DNA of 64,000 bases from Microbacterium sp. Leaf320 (GCF_001423485.1 NZ_LMOD01000001.1:750617-814616); one strand, 5' to 3'. Counted from the stretch's first letter, positions 52,513 through 62,758 are shown. Made by a program: numbers and translations. The notes: generated by a model not told the origin, from the letters alone.

Positions 52513-54038
52513 CGACAGCGCGAACCTGGGCCGTCGCCTTGACAGGGGTCGACGGCCATATGGTCGAGGTCGAAGCAGATCTGTCGAACCAGACCCCTGA
52601 TTTCAAGATCATCGGGCTTCCCGACAAGTCGCTCGGAGAAGCTGTGCAGCGCGTGCACAACGCGTGCAAGAACAGTGCGCTCGATCTTCCGCGCCGGCGG
52701 CTGACGGTCAACCTCTCGCCGGCGAGTCTTCCCAAACAGGGCTCGGGGTTCGATCTGAGCATCGCTGTGGCGGCGCTCGCGGCCGGCGGGTCGCTGTCGC
52801 AGCGCTCCATCGCTCGAACCGTGCACCTCGGCGAGCTGGGCCTCGACGGAAGGCTTCGCCCTGTGCCCGGCGTGCTGCCTGCTGTGTTCGCGGCCGCGCG
52901 GGCAGGGTTCGACACCGTGATCGTCCCCGCGGCGAACGAGGCCGAGGCAGCACTCGTGCCCGATATCGACGTGCGACCGGCCGCGACTCTTTCTCAAGTC
53001 GCCGTTTGGCATGGCGCAGAGGTGGATGTGATCGACAGCGACCCGGTCCTGGCTGCTGCCGCCGCTCAGGAACCGGTCGAATCGCTGGACCTGTCCGAGG
53101 TCGTCGGTCAGGAGGACGCCGTGCAGGCTCTCATCGTCGCGGCTGCAGGCGGCCACCATCTGCTCTTCAGCGGGCCACCGGGTGCGGGCAAGACGATGCT
53201 CGCGAGGCGCCTCCCCGGAATTCTGCCGCGTCTCACCGAAGAGGAGGCGCTGGAGGTGGCCTCGATCCGCTCCCTCACAGGTGAGCCCGTGCGACGTCTC
53301 GACGTCACTCCGCCGATCGAGTCGCCGCACCACAGCGCGTCGGTGGCTGCTCTCGTGGGTGGGGGTTCGCGAGGGGTCCGACCCGGAGCCATCTCGCGAG
53401 CGCACCGCGGGGTGCTGTTCCTCGACGAAGCCGCTGAGTTCTCACGCGTCGCACTCGACGCATTGCGACAGCCGCTCGAATCCGGTTCGATCGAGGTGAG
53501 CCGGTCAGGGGTCACCGCCCTGTTCCCGGCACGGTTCCAGCTCGTCCTCGCCATGAATCCATGCCCCTGCGGCAATTACGGGGTCCGGGGTTCCGAATGC
53601 GTGTGTCCGTCCCTGGCGATCCGCAGATACGCGACGAGACTGTCAGGTCCGCTGCGCGACCGCATCGACATCGAGCTGCAGGTGGCGCGCGTCTCCGCCG
53701 TCCAGGCGATGACTGCAGACCGGACTTCCGTCACGACCGCCCTGGCCGGCGAGCGCGTCGCCCTGGCCAGGGAACGCGCCGTCGCACGGTGGCGAGGCAC
53801 ACCGTGGCGTCGCAACGGCGAAGTGCCGGGTGCGCGGCTGCGTCAACCTGATCTGCGGCTCGCACCGCCTGCCCGAGCACCGCTCGACCGCGCGTTGGAA
53901 CGGGGCGCACTCACCCTCCGGGGCTACGACCGGGTCTTGAGGTTGGCGTGGACCATGTCGGACCTGGAGGGAATCGACAAGCCGGGGCGGGACGAGGTCG
54001 GGCGCGCTCTGTTTCTGAAGAGGGGATACACATCATGA
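52509..54038 (+). CDS. comM: ComM/YifB-family AAA+ Mg-chelatase-like protein
   Basis: 509 aa from GTG at 52509. N-terminal Lon-like domain ('GFDLSIAVAALAAGG'), AAA+ core with Walker A GPPGAGKTMLARRLPG (about 219-234) and Walker B GVLFLDEAAEF, and an Mg-chelatase C-terminal domain. The MNPCPCGNYG motif, with clustered Cys, is typical. A helicase aiding branch migration in transformation. Overlaps yraN and dprA by 4 bp each. Confidence 0.93.
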   Translation: MTTARTWAVALTGVDGHMVEVEADLSNQTPDFKIIGLPDKSLGEAVQRVHNACKNSALDLPRRRLTVNLSPASLPKQGSGFDLSIAVAALAAGGSLSQRSIARTVHLGELGLDGRLRPVPGVLPAVFAAARAGFDTVIVPAANEAEAALVPDIDVRPAATLSQVAVWHGAEVDVIDSDPVLAAAAAQEPVESLDLSEVVGQEDAVQALIVAAAGGHHLLFSGPPGAGKTMLARRLPGILPRLTEEEALEVASIRSLTGEPVRRLDVTPPIESPHHSASVAALVGGGSRGVRPGAISRAHRGVLFLDEAAEFSRVALDALRQPLESGSIEVSRSGVTALFPARFQLVLAMNPCPCGNYGVRGSECVCPSLAIRRYATRLSGPLRDRIDIELQVARVSAVQAMTADRTSVTTALAGERVALARERAVARWRGTPWRRNGEVPGARLRQPDLRLAPPARAPLDRALERGALTLRGYDRVLRLAWTMSDLEGIDKPGRDEVGRALFLKRGYTS

Positions 54039-55216
54039 TCGAATCGCTGAGGAAAGACCCCGAGGTCCGTGACGCGCTCGACGGGATGGGGCCTCACGAC
54101 CATCCGGAGGAAGCGCTCGCGAGGGTCGCCTGGTCGGTGCTGGCAGAGCCGGGTGACGGTGTGGCGGGTGCTCTCATCGCAGAGCTCGGTGTTCGCGAGG
54201 CCCTGGATGTCGCACTGGCCGGCCGCAGCCGTGAGCATTCGGACGCGGGCGGAAGAGCGCTCTCTGAGGGAAGAGCGAGGTGGACAGCGCGTGCCGATCC
54301 GAGGGCCGTGGCGGAGGCGATTCGATGCGCGCGCGATGTGGGTGCACGACTGATCCTCCCCGGCGACGCGGGTTGGCCGGTGGCGCTCCGCGACCTCGGC
54401 GCGCATGCGCCGACACTGCTGTGGGTGCGAGGCGACCCGGGGCTTCTCTCCGCGGAGCCACGCGTCGCTATCATCGGGGCTCGTGCGGCGAGCGGCTACG
54501 GGGAGATGCTCGCCGCAGAGTTCGCGGGAGATCTTGCCGTCGGTGGCGCGCTCATCGTCTCGGGCGGTGCATACGGGATCGACGGCGCTGCCCATCGCGC
54601 GGCGCTCGGCGTTGAGGGGAAGACCGTGGCATTCCTGGCGGGCGGAGTCGATCGCGCCTACCCTCATGGTCACAGAGACCTGCTGCGACGCATCGTCGAC
54701 ACCGGCGCAGTCGTGAGCGAAGTGCCGTGCGGTACTGCGCCGACCAAATGGCGATTCCTCGCACGCAACCGACTCATCGCCGCGGTCAGCCATGCGACGG
54801 TCGTCGTAGAGGCGGGATGGCGAAGCGGCTCGCTCAACACCGCAGGGCACGCGGCGCAGTTGGGCCGCCCACTCGGCGCCGTGCCGGGCCCGGTCACGTC
54901 TGCGGCATCCGCGGGGTGTCATCGCCTTCTGCGCGAATACGACGCCCGATGTGTGACCACTGCTGCGGAGATCCGAGAGCTCTGGGGCGACGGCGTGCAC
55001 ATGCCGGAGGAGGCGCGATCCGATCCCGACCAGCTGCGACTGCTCGATGCGATCACCGGCCGCTCGGCGCTACCGGTTCTCGAGATCTGTCGGCGATCGG
55101 GGCTCTCGCCCGACCGCGTGAGCGCGATGCTCGGGGTGCTCGAGCTGGACGGCGTGGTCAGGCGGCTAGAGGGCGGGTGGCAGAAGACGACAGGCGACAG
55201 CGGACGGCGCGGCTGA
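54035..55216 (+). CDS. dprA: DNA-processing protein DprA
   Basis: 393 aa from ATG at 54035. Rossmann DprA core 'VAIIGARAASGYGEMLAAEFAG', 'IVSGGAYGIDGAAHRAAL', 'NRLIAAVSHATVVVEAGWRSGSLNTA'. Winged-helix C-terminus (about 325-390). Loads RecA on incoming ssDNA; its presence does not prove competence. Confidence 0.95.
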   Translation: MIESLRKDPEVRDALDGMGPHDHPEEALARVAWSVLAEPGDGVAGALIAELGVREALDVALAGRSREHSDAGGRALSEGRARWTARADPRAVAEAIRCARDVGARLILPGDAGWPVALRDLGAHAPTLLWVRGDPGLLSAEPRVAIIGARAASGYGEMLAAEFAGDLAVGGALIVSGGAYGIDGAAHRAALGVEGKTVAFLAGGVDRAYPHGHRDLLRRIVDTGAVVSEVPCGTAPTKWRFLARNRLIAAVSHATVVVEAGWRSGSLNTAGHAAQLGRPLGAVPGPVTSAASAGCHRLLREYDARCVTTAAEIRELWGDGVHMPEEARSDPDQLRLLDAITGRSALPVLEICRRSGLSPDRVSAMLGVLELDGVVRRLEGGWQKTTGDSGRRG

Positions 55217-55251
55217 CGCGATGCCGATACCCGCTCCTGCAAGCTTGATCC

Positions 55252-56154
55252 ATGGAGTTCGCGGCTGCGGCACAGGCCTTCACCGATCACCTCGAGCAGG
55301 TGCGGAGGCTGTCGCCCGCGACGGTTCGGGCATACCGGTCCGACCTGCGCGATCTGGCGCAGACGGTCGGAGAGCTCGGTGTGGGAGACGTGTCCCTCGA
55401 GACTCTGCGCGACTGGCTCTGGCGGGCGACCCAGCGCGGTGACGCTCGCTCGACGCTCGCGCGCCGAGCGGCCGCAGCCCGGTCGTTCTTCGCCTGGGCG
55501 CAGGAGAATGAGCTCGTCCCGCACGATCCGAGCTTGCGCCTGGTCGCGCCGAAGCGCGGACGTACTCTGCCGACGATCGCCTCCCACGATGCGATGACCG
55601 CCCTTCTCGACGCGCAACGGACGGCGGCGTCGACGGGGGAGCCGAGCCCGCTGCGGGACCATGCGATCCTCGAGCTGCTCTACGGCGCAGGGATCCGCGT
55701 CTCCGAGCTCTGCGGACTCGATGTCGACGATCTCGATCTCGACCGTGGCACCGCCCGCGTGCTCGGCAAAGGATCGAAAGAGCGCGTTGTCCCGTTCGGC
55801 GCGCCGGCGAGAGACGCCATCGGCGCCTATCTCACCCGTGGTCGGCCCGTGCACGTCGCGCGGGCAGCACGCCCGACTCCCGCCCTGTTCCTCGGCACGC
55901 GGGGTGCTCGGGTGGGGCCCCGAGCCGTGTACTCACTCGTCGCAGACGTGCTCGCGCCCTATGTCGGGGCCGACACGGTCGGGCCGCACGCCCTCAGACA
56001 CACTGCGGCGACGCACCTTCTCGATGGGGGCGCCGATCTGCGGGCAGTCCAGGAGATTCTGGGGCACGCGAGCCTCGGCACCACCCAGATCTACACGCAC
56101 GTCTCCTCTGAGCGGCTCACGGCCACCTACCGCCTGGCGCATCCGCGGGCGTGA
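55252..56154 (+). CDS. xerC: Tyrosine recombinase XerC
   Basis: 300 aa. SAM-like N-terminal domain and catalytic residues: Arg about 149 (GAGIRVSEL), Lys in GKGSKER, HxxR about 246-249 (HALRHTAATHLLDGG), His about 272 and Tyr about 281 (LGHASLGTTQIYTHV). Resolves chromosome dimers at dif with XerD, which is not in the window. Gene order comM-dprA-xerC is standard. Confidence 0.94.
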   Translation: MEFAAAAQAFTDHLEQVRRLSPATVRAYRSDLRDLAQTVGELGVGDVSLETLRDWLWRATQRGDARSTLARRAAAARSFFAWAQENELVPHDPSLRLVAPKRGRTLPTIASHDAMTALLDAQRTAASTGEPSPLRDHAILELLYGAGIRVSELCGLDVDDLDLDRGTARVLGKGSKERVVPFGAPARDAIGAYLTRGRPVHVARAARPTPALFLGTRGARVGPRAVYSLVADVLAPYVGADTVGPHALRHTAATHLLDGGADLRAVQEILGHASLGTTQIYTHVSSERLTATYRLAHPRA

Positions 56155-56219
56155 GCCTTGCGGTGGCGCGATCCGTCCCGATGCGCACGAGCGAGCGGAG
56201 CGCGACGCGCCGGCACGGC

Positions 56220-56750
56220 TCACAGGGGGTCGCAGCAGGGGAGGAGCACCGCGCGCGGCACCTCTCCGAACAGAAGCATGGGGTTGATGTAGTCCCCGTC
56301 GAGCCGCACGCCGAGATGCATCGTGCCCGCCGGCGCATGGCCGCCTGACGCGACGATGCCGATGTCGTCGCCGGCCGTCACGACATCTCCGGGGGACAGG
56401 GTGGACATCACCGGCTCGAACGTCGACACGTACCCGTCGGAGTGCTCGATCGTGAGCAGAGGCCGGTCCACGACGGTTCCGCGGAACGCCACGATTCCGT
56501 CAGCCGGTGCGCGGACGGCACCGCTCTGTGCCGAGACGATGTCGACGCCGCGGTGCCCGGCTCCGTATTCGTGCGCCGGCGCCCGATACGGATCCGCGAC
56601 CGAGCGGGCTCCGTCGAACGGCCAAGTCCAGGCCGCGGAGGCGAGGACTGTGGTGGCGGATGGCGTGTCCGCGTTCGCAGGGACATCAGGGCCGAGGCTC
56701 AGCAGAGCGACGAGCAGGATGGCGGCGAGGATGCGACGAGGTATGGCCAT
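56220..56750 (-). CDS. M23-family peptidase-like protein, degenerate zinc site
   Basis: 176 aa from ATG at 56750; signal peptide (1-28, ending VPANA). LytM/M23 domain about 45-170: 'GHRGVDIVSA' supplies the HxxxD ligands, but the second motif is MHLGVRLDG instead of HxH, so the third zinc ligand is missing. The protein may be a non-catalytic regulator of amidases, or may belong to an actinobacterial subgroup that normally has this sequence. Divergent from rpsB, the usual position of this gene. Confidence 0.88.
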   Translation of the reverse strand: MAIPRRILAAILLVALLSLGPDVPANADTPSATTVLASAAWTWPFDGARSVADPYRAPAHEYGAGHRGVDIVSAQSGAVRAPADGIVAFRGTVVDRPLLTIEHSDGYVSTFEPVMSTLSPGDVVTAGDDIGIVASGGHAPAGTMHLGVRLDGDYINPMLLFGEVPRAVLLPCCDPL

Positions 56751-56871
56751 AGGGCCATGATCGGGGAGGCGCGCCTCGCTCGATGCGGACGTGGGGCGAA
56801 TCGTCGCAGGAGGTGCGCACAACCCCCGGTAGCGCTCCGCGGTGCAGGGCGAGTGACGCCCACGCATCCTG

Positions 56872-57057
56872 TATGCTGGGGGAGCACCTCGATCTCGAGG
56901 TGACTACGCGTGCCCAGAGCGACTCCGGTCGTGGCATCCACTCCCACAGGTCCTGCTTCCGAGCAGGCGGGTGTGCGCCGGGCACCAGGAAGTTCGATCG
57001 TCCGATCGACTTGACAACCTCAATGGCGCAGAACCGCGCCGGAACAAGGAGACGACC
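56872..57057 (+). promoter_or_regulatory. rpsB promoter and three-hairpin leader
   Basis: TATGCT (56872-56877) gives a ~175-nt leader. It contains three perfect hairpins: CACCTCGA-TC-TCGAGGTG (56885-56902), CCTGCT-TCCG-AGCAGG (56952-56967) and TCGATCG-TC-CGATCGA (56994-57009), then AAGGAGA RBS. Probably autoregulated by S2; the divergent region 56751-56871 shows no other gene. Confidence 0.5.
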
Positions 57058-58002
57058 ATGGCTGTGGTCACCATCCGCCAGCTGCTCGACAGCGGCGTGC
57101 ACTTCGGACACCAGACCCGTCGGTGGAACCCGAAGGTCAAGCGCTTCATCCTCACCGAGCGCAGCGGCATTCACATCATCGACCTCCAGCAGTCGCTCGG
57201 CTACATCGACAAGGCCTACGACTTCGTCAAGGAGACCGTCGCCCACGGTGGCACGATCCTCTTCGTCGGCACGAAGAAGCAGGCGCAGGAGATCCTCGCC
57301 GAGCAGGCGACCCGCGTGGGTCAGCCCTTCGTCAACCAGCGCTGGCTCGGTGGACTCCTCACCAACTTCCAGACGATCTCCAAGCGTCTCGCACGCATGA
57401 AGGAGCTCGAGGAGCTCGACTACGAGACCCCGGCGAACAGCGGCTTCACGAAGAAGGAGCTGCTTCTCAAGAAGCGCGAGCTCGACAAGCTGCACAAGTC
57501 GCTCGGCGGTATCCGCAACCTCACCAAGACGCCGTCCGCCATCTGGGTCGTCGACGCCAAGCGTGAGCACCTCGCCATCGACGAGGCCAAGAAGCTCGGC
57601 ATCCCCGTGATCGGCATCCTCGACACCAACGCCGACCCGGACGACTTCCAGTACCCGATCCCCGGCAACGACGACGCGATCCGCTCGGTCTCGCTGCTCA
57701 CCCGCATCATCGCGGACGCAGCGGCAGAGGGTCTGCAGCAGAAGCACAACCCCGAGACGGGCGACGCTGAGCCTCTCGCCGACTGGGAGAAGGAGCTCCT
57801 CGAGGCTCCCGTCCAGGAGTCCGCTGACGCAGCAGAGGTCGTCGACACCGCCGCCGATGAGGCTGCTGTCGTCGAGACGCCCGCTGCCGACGAGACCGCT
57901 GCCGACGAGGCCGGTGCTGAGGCACACGACGAGGCGATCGCCGCCGCTTCCGGTGAGGAGACCTCTGAGGTCGCCGCCGCCGAAGCAGCAGACGCCAAGT
58001 AA
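57058..58002 (+). CDS. rpsB: 30S ribosomal protein S2
   Basis: 314 aa from ATG at 57058. '[31 protein letters not shown]' and '[12 protein letters not shown]' are S2 motifs. The last ~60 residues form an Ala/Glu/Asp-rich acidic tail, longer than E. coli S2. tsf follows after 44 bp. Confidence 0.98.
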   Translation: MAVVTIRQLLDSGVHFGHQTRRWNPKVKRFILTERSGIHIIDLQQSLGYIDKAYDFVKETVAHGGTILFVGTKKQAQEILAEQATRVGQPFVNQRWLGGLLTNFQTISKRLARMKELEELDYETPANSGFTKKELLLKKRELDKLHKSLGGIRNLTKTPSAIWVVDAKREHLAIDEAKKLGIPVIGILDTNADPDDFQYPIPGNDDAIRSVSLLTRIIADAAAEGLQQKHNPETGDAEPLADWEKELLEAPVQESADAAEVVDTAADEAAVVETPAADETAADEAGAEAHDEAIAAASGEETSEVAAAEAADAK

Positions 58003-58046
58003 TTCCGCGACCACCACACACATCACGAAGCAAGGAGCCACCACAC

Positions 58047-58874
58047 ATGGCCAACTTCACCATCGCCGACCTCAAGGCGCTGCGTGAGCAGCTCGGCACG
58101 GGAATGGTCGACACCAAGAAGGCGCTCGAGGAGGCTGACGGAGACGTCGAGAAGGCCACCGAGATCCTGCGCCTGAAGGGTGCCAAGGGCAACGCGAAGC
58201 GTGCTGACCGTTCCACCAGCGAGGGCCTCATCGTCGCTCGCGAGCAGGACGGCGCAGTGACGCTGATCGAGCTCGCCTGCGAGACGGACTTCGTCGCGAA
58301 GAACGAGCGCTTCATCGCGCTGGCCGACAAGGTCGCAGACGCCGTCGCAGCAGTCAAGGCCGATTCGGTCGAGTCCGGTCTCGCCGCCCAGGCGGGTGAC
58401 AAGAGCGTCGAGCAGGTCATCTCGGAAGAGGCGGCGATCATCGGCGAGAAGGTCGAACTTCGTCGCGTGCGCACGGTCTCGGGCGACAAGGTCGAGGTCT
58501 ACCTGCACCGCACGAGCAAGGACCTGCCGCCGCAGATCGGTGTCGTCGTCGCCTACTCGGGTGACGACGCCGAGACCGCTCGCAGCATCGCGCAGCACAT
58601 CTCGTTCGCGAACCCGTCGTACCTCTCCCGCGAAGACGTTCCGTCCGACGCCGTGGAGAAGGAACGAGAGATCGTCACCGAGATATCCCGCAACGAGGGC
58701 AAGCCGGAAGCGGCTCTGCCCAAGATCGTCGAGGGCCGTGTCTCCGCGTTCATCAAGCAGGTCGCCCTGCTCGAGCAGGACTACGCGAAGGACAACAAGC
58801 TCTCTGTCGCCCAGGTGGCGAAGGACGCCGGTATCACCGTGACGGACTTCGCGCGCTTCAAGGTCGGCGCGTAA
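58047..58874 (+). CDS. tsf: Elongation factor Ts
   Basis: 275 aa. UBA-like N-terminus '[27 protein letters not shown]' and TDFVAKNE, the EF-Tu nucleotide-exchange motif. Operon with rpsB. Confidence 0.98.
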   Translation: MANFTIADLKALREQLGTGMVDTKKALEEADGDVEKATEILRLKGAKGNAKRADRSTSEGLIVAREQDGAVTLIELACETDFVAKNERFIALADKVADAVAAVKADSVESGLAAQAGDKSVEQVISEEAAIIGEKVELRRVRTVSGDKVEVYLHRTSKDLPPQIGVVVAYSGDDAETARSIAQHISFANPSYLSREDVPSDAVEKEREIVTEISRNEGKPEAALPKIVEGRVSAFIKQVALLEQDYAKDNKLSVAQVAKDAGITVTDFARFKVGA

Positions 58875-58882
58875 CATCGTCG

Positions 58883-58920
58883 AAGGGGTTCGGATCAAAG
58901 CGATCCGGACCCCTTCTTCA
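58883..58920 (+). terminator. Terminator of rpsB-tsf
   Basis: AAGGGGTTCGGATC (58883-58896), loop AAAGC, GATCCGGACCCCTT (58902-58915), one G-U pair, then CTTC. Confidence 0.75.
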
Positions 58921-58965
58921 TGCCCAGAAGGCACTATCTTGAATCGGGACGAGAGGATCACCCCC

Positions 58966-59682
58966 ATGACCGACCGCACAGGACGCCGCCGCGTTCTTCT
59001 GAAGCTCTCCGGTGAGGCGTTCGGAGCCGGCCAGCTCGGCGTCAACCCCGACGTCGTCAGCCAGATCGCCCGCGACATCGCCGCAGCCGTCGACCGCGTC
59101 GAGATCGCCATCGTCGTCGGTGGTGGCAACTTCTTCCGTGGCGCGGAGCTCAGCCAGCGCGGCATGGACCGCGGGCGCGCCGACTACATGGGCATGCTCG
59201 GCACGGTGATGAACGCTCTCGCTCTCCAGGACTTCCTCGAGCAGGCCGGTGCGCCCACACGCGTGCAGTCCGCGATCTCGATGACTCAGGTGGCCGAGCC
59301 TTACATCCCGTTGCGCGCGGAGCGTCACATGGAGAAGGGTCGCGTGGTCATCTTCGGTGCCGGCGCCGGCCTGCCGTACTTCTCCACCGACACGGTCGCC
59401 GCGCAGCGCGCTCTCGAGATCGGTGCTGAGGAGGTCCTCGTCGCCAAGAACGGCGTCGACGCCATCTACACCGCCGACCCGAACAAGCACGCGGACGCCG
59501 AGCGCATCGAGCGGGTCACGTATCGCGACGCCCTCCAGCGCGGACTCAAGGTCGTCGACTCGACGGCGTTCAGCCTCTGCATGGACAACAACATGGACAT
59601 GCGCGTCTTCGGCATGGAACCGGCCGGTAACGTCACGCGTGCTCTCCTCGGCGAGCACATCGGCACTCTGGTCACGGCCTGA
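58966..59682 (+). CDS. pyrH: Uridylate kinase
   Basis: 238 aa from ATG at 58966 with GAGAGG 9 nt upstream; an in-frame TTG at 58939 lies at the TATCTT -10 (58935-58940) and is rejected. Amino-acid-kinase fold '[22 protein letters not shown]', '[20 protein letters not shown]'. Makes UDP. Confidence 0.97.
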   Translation: MTDRTGRRRVLLKLSGEAFGAGQLGVNPDVVSQIARDIAAAVDRVEIAIVVGGGNFFRGAELSQRGMDRGRADYMGMLGTVMNALALQDFLEQAGAPTRVQSAISMTQVAEPYIPLRAERHMEKGRVVIFGAGAGLPYFSTDTVAAQRALEIGAEEVLVAKNGVDAIYTADPNKHADAERIERVTYRDALQRGLKVVDSTAFSLCMDNNMDMRVFGMEPAGNVTRALLGEHIGTLVTA

Positions 59683-59713
59683 GCGCCTGCCGGTGCTCGA
59701 GCGCCCGGCCCGA

Positions 59714-59719
59714 TAGAAT
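59714..59719 (+). promoter_or_regulatory. -10 of frr
   Basis: TAGAAT; predicted start near 59725, 24 nt before the frr GTG. Confidence 0.5.
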
Positions 59720-59748
59720 TGCAGAACACCCCGACGATAGGAGTCACC

Positions 59749-60303
59749 GTGATCGCGGATGTCCTCGCTGAAACCACCTCCCGCATGGCACGTGCCGTCG
59801 AGGCCGCCAAGGAGGACTTCTCCACGGTGCGCACCGGTCGTGCGAACCCGCAGCTCTTCCAGAAGGTCCTGGTCGACTACTACGGAACGCCGACTCCTCT
59901 CGCGCAGCTTGCCTCACTCGCGAACCAGGAAGCACGTACGCTCATCATCACGCCGTACGACAAGTCGGCGCTGAAGGGCATCGAACAGGCGATTCGCGAC
60001 ATGCCTAACCTCGGCGCGAACCCCACCAACGACGGCAACCTCGTGCGCGTCACGATGCCTGAGCTCACTGCCGAGCGCCGCAAGGAGTACGTGAAGCTCG
60101 TCAAGACCAAGGCGGAGGACGCCAAGGTCCACGTCCGAGGCATCCGCCGCAAGGGCAAGGATGAACTCGACGCCCTGAAGAGCGAACTCGGCGAAGACGA
60201 GATCGCCAGGGGAGAGAAGGAACTCGACGCCCTCACGCGCCAGCACGTCGACCTGATCGACGACGCACTCAAGCGCAAAGAGGCCGAACTCCTCGAGGTG
60301 TAG
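59749..60303 (+). CDS. frr: Ribosome recycling factor
   Basis: 184 aa from GTG at 59749 with TAGGAG 6 nt upstream; upstream in-frame codons would lie before the transcription start. '[31 protein letters not shown]' is diagnostic. Splits post-termination ribosomes with EF-G. Confidence 0.97.
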   Translation: MIADVLAETTSRMARAVEAAKEDFSTVRTGRANPQLFQKVLVDYYGTPTPLAQLASLANQEARTLIITPYDKSALKGIEQAIRDMPNLGANPTNDGNLVRVTMPELTAERRKEYVKLVKTKAEDAKVHVRGIRRKGKDELDALKSELGEDEIARGEKELDALTRQHVDLIDDALKRKEAELLEV

Positions 60304-60308
60304 GCGGC

Positions 60309-61448
60309 ATGTCCGACGACTCCAGCGGTGACGGTACCGATAAGCCGCAGACGCGTCGTGAGGCGCGCGACTCGTCGACCCCGGTCGGCGGCATCCCCCT
60401 GGTCGACGGCGCATTCCCGACATTCGACAGCGCGAGCATCCCGCCGCGGCCTCCGTTGCCCGCAGAAGGGCCCGCGGGCGCGGCATCGACACTGGATACC
60501 GCCGACCACAACGCCATCCGCGAGCAGTGGAGAGCGGCCAGAGATGAGCTGGGCAACCATGTCTCGCACGCTCGCGGCCAGCTCGATCAGGCCAATGAGC
60601 GAATCAAGGAGCGCACAGGTCGAGACCTGATCCTGGCGACGCTGATCGGTCTCGCGTTCGGTGCAGCGCTGCTCGCGTCGCTTCTGTTCATCAAGGTCCT
60701 GTTCGTTCCGTTCGCGCTGGCGGCCGCCCTGTTGGGCGTCTACGAGCTCTCGCTCGCCCTCCGCGCGTCCGGTCGACGGATCGACGTGGCGCCGCAGTTC
60801 ATCGCGGCCACACTTCTCGTGCTCTCCGCCTTCTTCCTCGATCTCTGGCTCGTCTGGGTCATGCTGTTCCTCGCCGTCGCGTTCGTGATCGTCTGGCGAC
60901 TCGTCGCGCAGATGATCGCCAAGGACGGCAGAACCTACGGCGACGTGCTCACGGATGCCGTCATCAGCGGTTTCGTGCAGATCTACGTTCCGTTCCTCGC
61001 CGCCGTCGCGTTGATCCTCCTCAAGCAGGAGGGGGGTCAATGGTGGGTGCTCAGCTTCATCGCGATCGCCGTCGTCGCCGACACCGGCGCGTACGCCGCG
61101 GGACTCGCGTTCGGTCGGCATCCGATGGCTCCCCGGATCAGTCCCAAGAAGACCTGGGAGGGCTTCGGTGGTGCGGTGGTCGGTTCGATAGCCGCCGGTG
61201 TGCTCCTCGCGATCTTCCTGCTCCACGTGCCGTGGTGGATCGGCGTGATCTTCGGCGTCGCGATCCTGCTCTCCGCGACGCTCGGTGACCTCGGCGAGTC
61301 GATGCTGAAGCGCGACCTCGGCATCAAGGACATGAGCTCCTGGCTTCCCGGGCACGGCGGGCTCCTCGACCGGCTCGACAGCATCCTGCCGTCCACGGTG
61401 CCCGCTCTGTGTCTCTATTTCCTCTTCTCCTCCTGGGTGGTGCTGTGA
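60309..61448 (+). CDS. cdsA: Phosphatidate cytidylyltransferase
   Basis: 379 aa with a Pro/Asp-rich ~80-residue N-terminal extension, then about eight membrane segments. Signature 'SMLKRDLGIKDMSSWLPGHGGLLDRLDS' is complete. Makes CDP-diacylglycerol. Five bp after frr. Confidence 0.95.
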   Translation: MSDDSSGDGTDKPQTRREARDSSTPVGGIPLVDGAFPTFDSASIPPRPPLPAEGPAGAASTLDTADHNAIREQWRAARDELGNHVSHARGQLDQANERIKERTGRDLILATLIGLAFGAALLASLLFIKVLFVPFALAAALLGVYELSLALRASGRRIDVAPQFIAATLLVLSAFFLDLWLVWVMLFLAVAFVIVWRLVAQMIAKDGRTYGDVLTDAVISGFVQIYVPFLAAVALILLKQEGGQWWVLSFIAIAVVADTGAYAAGLAFGRHPMAPRISPKKTWEGFGGAVVGSIAAGVLLAIFLLHVPWWIGVIFGVAILLSATLGDLGESMLKRDLGIKDMSSWLPGHGGLLDRLDSILPSTVPALCLYFLFSSWVVL

Positions 61449-62032
61449 TGGTCTCCGACGACGTGCAGGTTTCGGACGACGCTGTGGAGGCGCCGCCCGC
61501 CTTCTCGCTGACGAGCGGCCGTGTGCGCGGCTACCACCGTGCGGCGGTCGACACATTCCTCGCGGCTGCGCGGACCGCCTTCGAGGGCGACGCCGACGAC
61601 CTGAGCGCGGCCGACGTGCGGGTGGCGTCATTCCCCCTCGTGAAGAACGGCTATGTCGTGGCAGAGGTCGATGCGGCGCTCGGTCGAGTCGAGGACGCGC
61701 TGGCCGCCCGCGCTCGCGACCGGGTGGTTCGCTCTCGTGGAGCGGGCGCATGGGTCGAGCAGGCTCGCGGCGACGCGCAGGTGATCCTCGATCACCTGGC
61801 CAGGCCGAAGCGTCACCGTTTCGCGCGCACGGGTGTGCTCACCTTCGGCTACCGCATCGACGAGGTCGATCACGTGGGCACGCGCATCGCCCGCTACCTG
61901 CGGGATGGAGAGCCGCTGACGGCCGAGCAGCTGCGCGCCGCCGCGTTCCGGATGCAGCGTGGTGGGTACCGCGAAGAGCAGGTCGATGCCCTCCTGGACG
62001 CGGCCGTAGACGTCATCCTGGCCGTTCGCTGA
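61448..62032 (+). CDS. DivIVA-domain protein
   Basis: 194 aa from ATG at 61448 (TGATG with cdsA stop). Short repeats resemble the DivIVA N-terminal membrane motif: 'RVRGYHRAAVDTFLAAA', 'VKNGYVVAEVDAALGRVED' and 'FGYRIDEVDHVGTRIARYL'. No long coiled coil. Possible polar or envelope role coupled with cdsA; function unproven. Confidence 0.78.
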   Translation: MVSDDVQVSDDAVEAPPAFSLTSGRVRGYHRAAVDTFLAAARTAFEGDADDLSAADVRVASFPLVKNGYVVAEVDAALGRVEDALAARARDRVVRSRGAGAWVEQARGDAQVILDHLARPKRHRFARTGVLTFGYRIDEVDHVGTRIARYLRDGEPLTAEQLRAAAFRMQRGGYREEQVDALLDAAVDVILAVR

Positions 62033-62080
62033 GCGTTCTGATGGCCGTGTCAGGCCTCAGCGGGTAGACTTCCTCTCATC

Positions 62081-62749
62081 GTGAACTCCCGAAACGACAT
62101 GACTCCCCAGCGAAACGACGTCACGCCTGTGCCCGCATCGGCGACTCTTTCGGCGCGCAAGGGCAGCCGACGCCGTGGCGTCGTGGGCTTCTTCAGCGCT
62201 CTCGCGGTCGTCGGTTTCGCGGCGGCGATGGTCGCCCCTACGGGCGTCGCGCTCGCGGAGCAGCCCGCAGAGGAGAGCCCGGAGTCGGCCTACTCGGTCG
62301 CGCTCACCGAGACCCAGAACCTCACCGTCTCGGTCGAAGGCGCAGCGATCGCGCCCGTCCAGCGCGGGACATTCTCCGTCTACGTGACGCCGAAGCCCAC
62401 ACCGACCCCCACACCCACGACGGCGTCCTCCCCGAAGTCGAGCAGTGCCGCGCCTCTCTTCTACACCGGCGGCGGTGCTCCGGCCGAGTGGATGGCGGCT
62501 GCCGGAATCGCCGAGTCCGACTGGGGCTATGTCGACTACATCGTCTCGCGTGAGAGCGGATGGAATCCCAACGCGACCAACAAGTCCTCGGGTGCGTGCG
62601 GTCTCGTCCAGGCCCTGCCGTGCAGCAAGGTGCCTGGCAACGGATACGACCCGGTCGACAACCTGCGCTGGGCGACGGGCTATGCCACCGGACGATACGG
62701 CAGCTGGGCCGGCGCGCACGCCTTCTGGACGAACAACCACTGGTGGTGA
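62081..62749 (+). CDS. Secreted transglycosylase-like protein
   Basis: 222 aa from GTG at 62081; TAGACT 10 nt upstream. Signal-anchor (about 33-60), Thr/Pro linker (TPKPTPTPTPTTAS), then a lysozyme-like domain: 'YIVSRESGWNPNATNKSSGACGLVQALPCSK' with catalytic Glu in RESGW, and YGSWAGAHAFWTNNHWW end. Likely cleaves peptidoglycan in the wall. Confidence 0.88.
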   Translation: MNSRNDMTPQRNDVTPVPASATLSARKGSRRRGVVGFFSALAVVGFAAAMVAPTGVALAEQPAEESPESAYSVALTETQNLTVSVEGAAIAPVQRGTFSVYVTPKPTPTPTPTTASSPKSSSAAPLFYTGGGAPAEWMAAAGIAESDWGYVDYIVSRESGWNPNATNKSSGACGLVQALPCSKVPGNGYDPVDNLRWATGYATGRYGSWAGAHAFWTNNHWW

Positions 62750-62758
62750 GCGGCCCTC

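Noticed and set aside
52509..56154. comM-dprA-xerC as evidence for natural competence
   Set aside because: These genes are near-universal in actinobacteria whether or not they are competent, and no com pilus gene is in the window.
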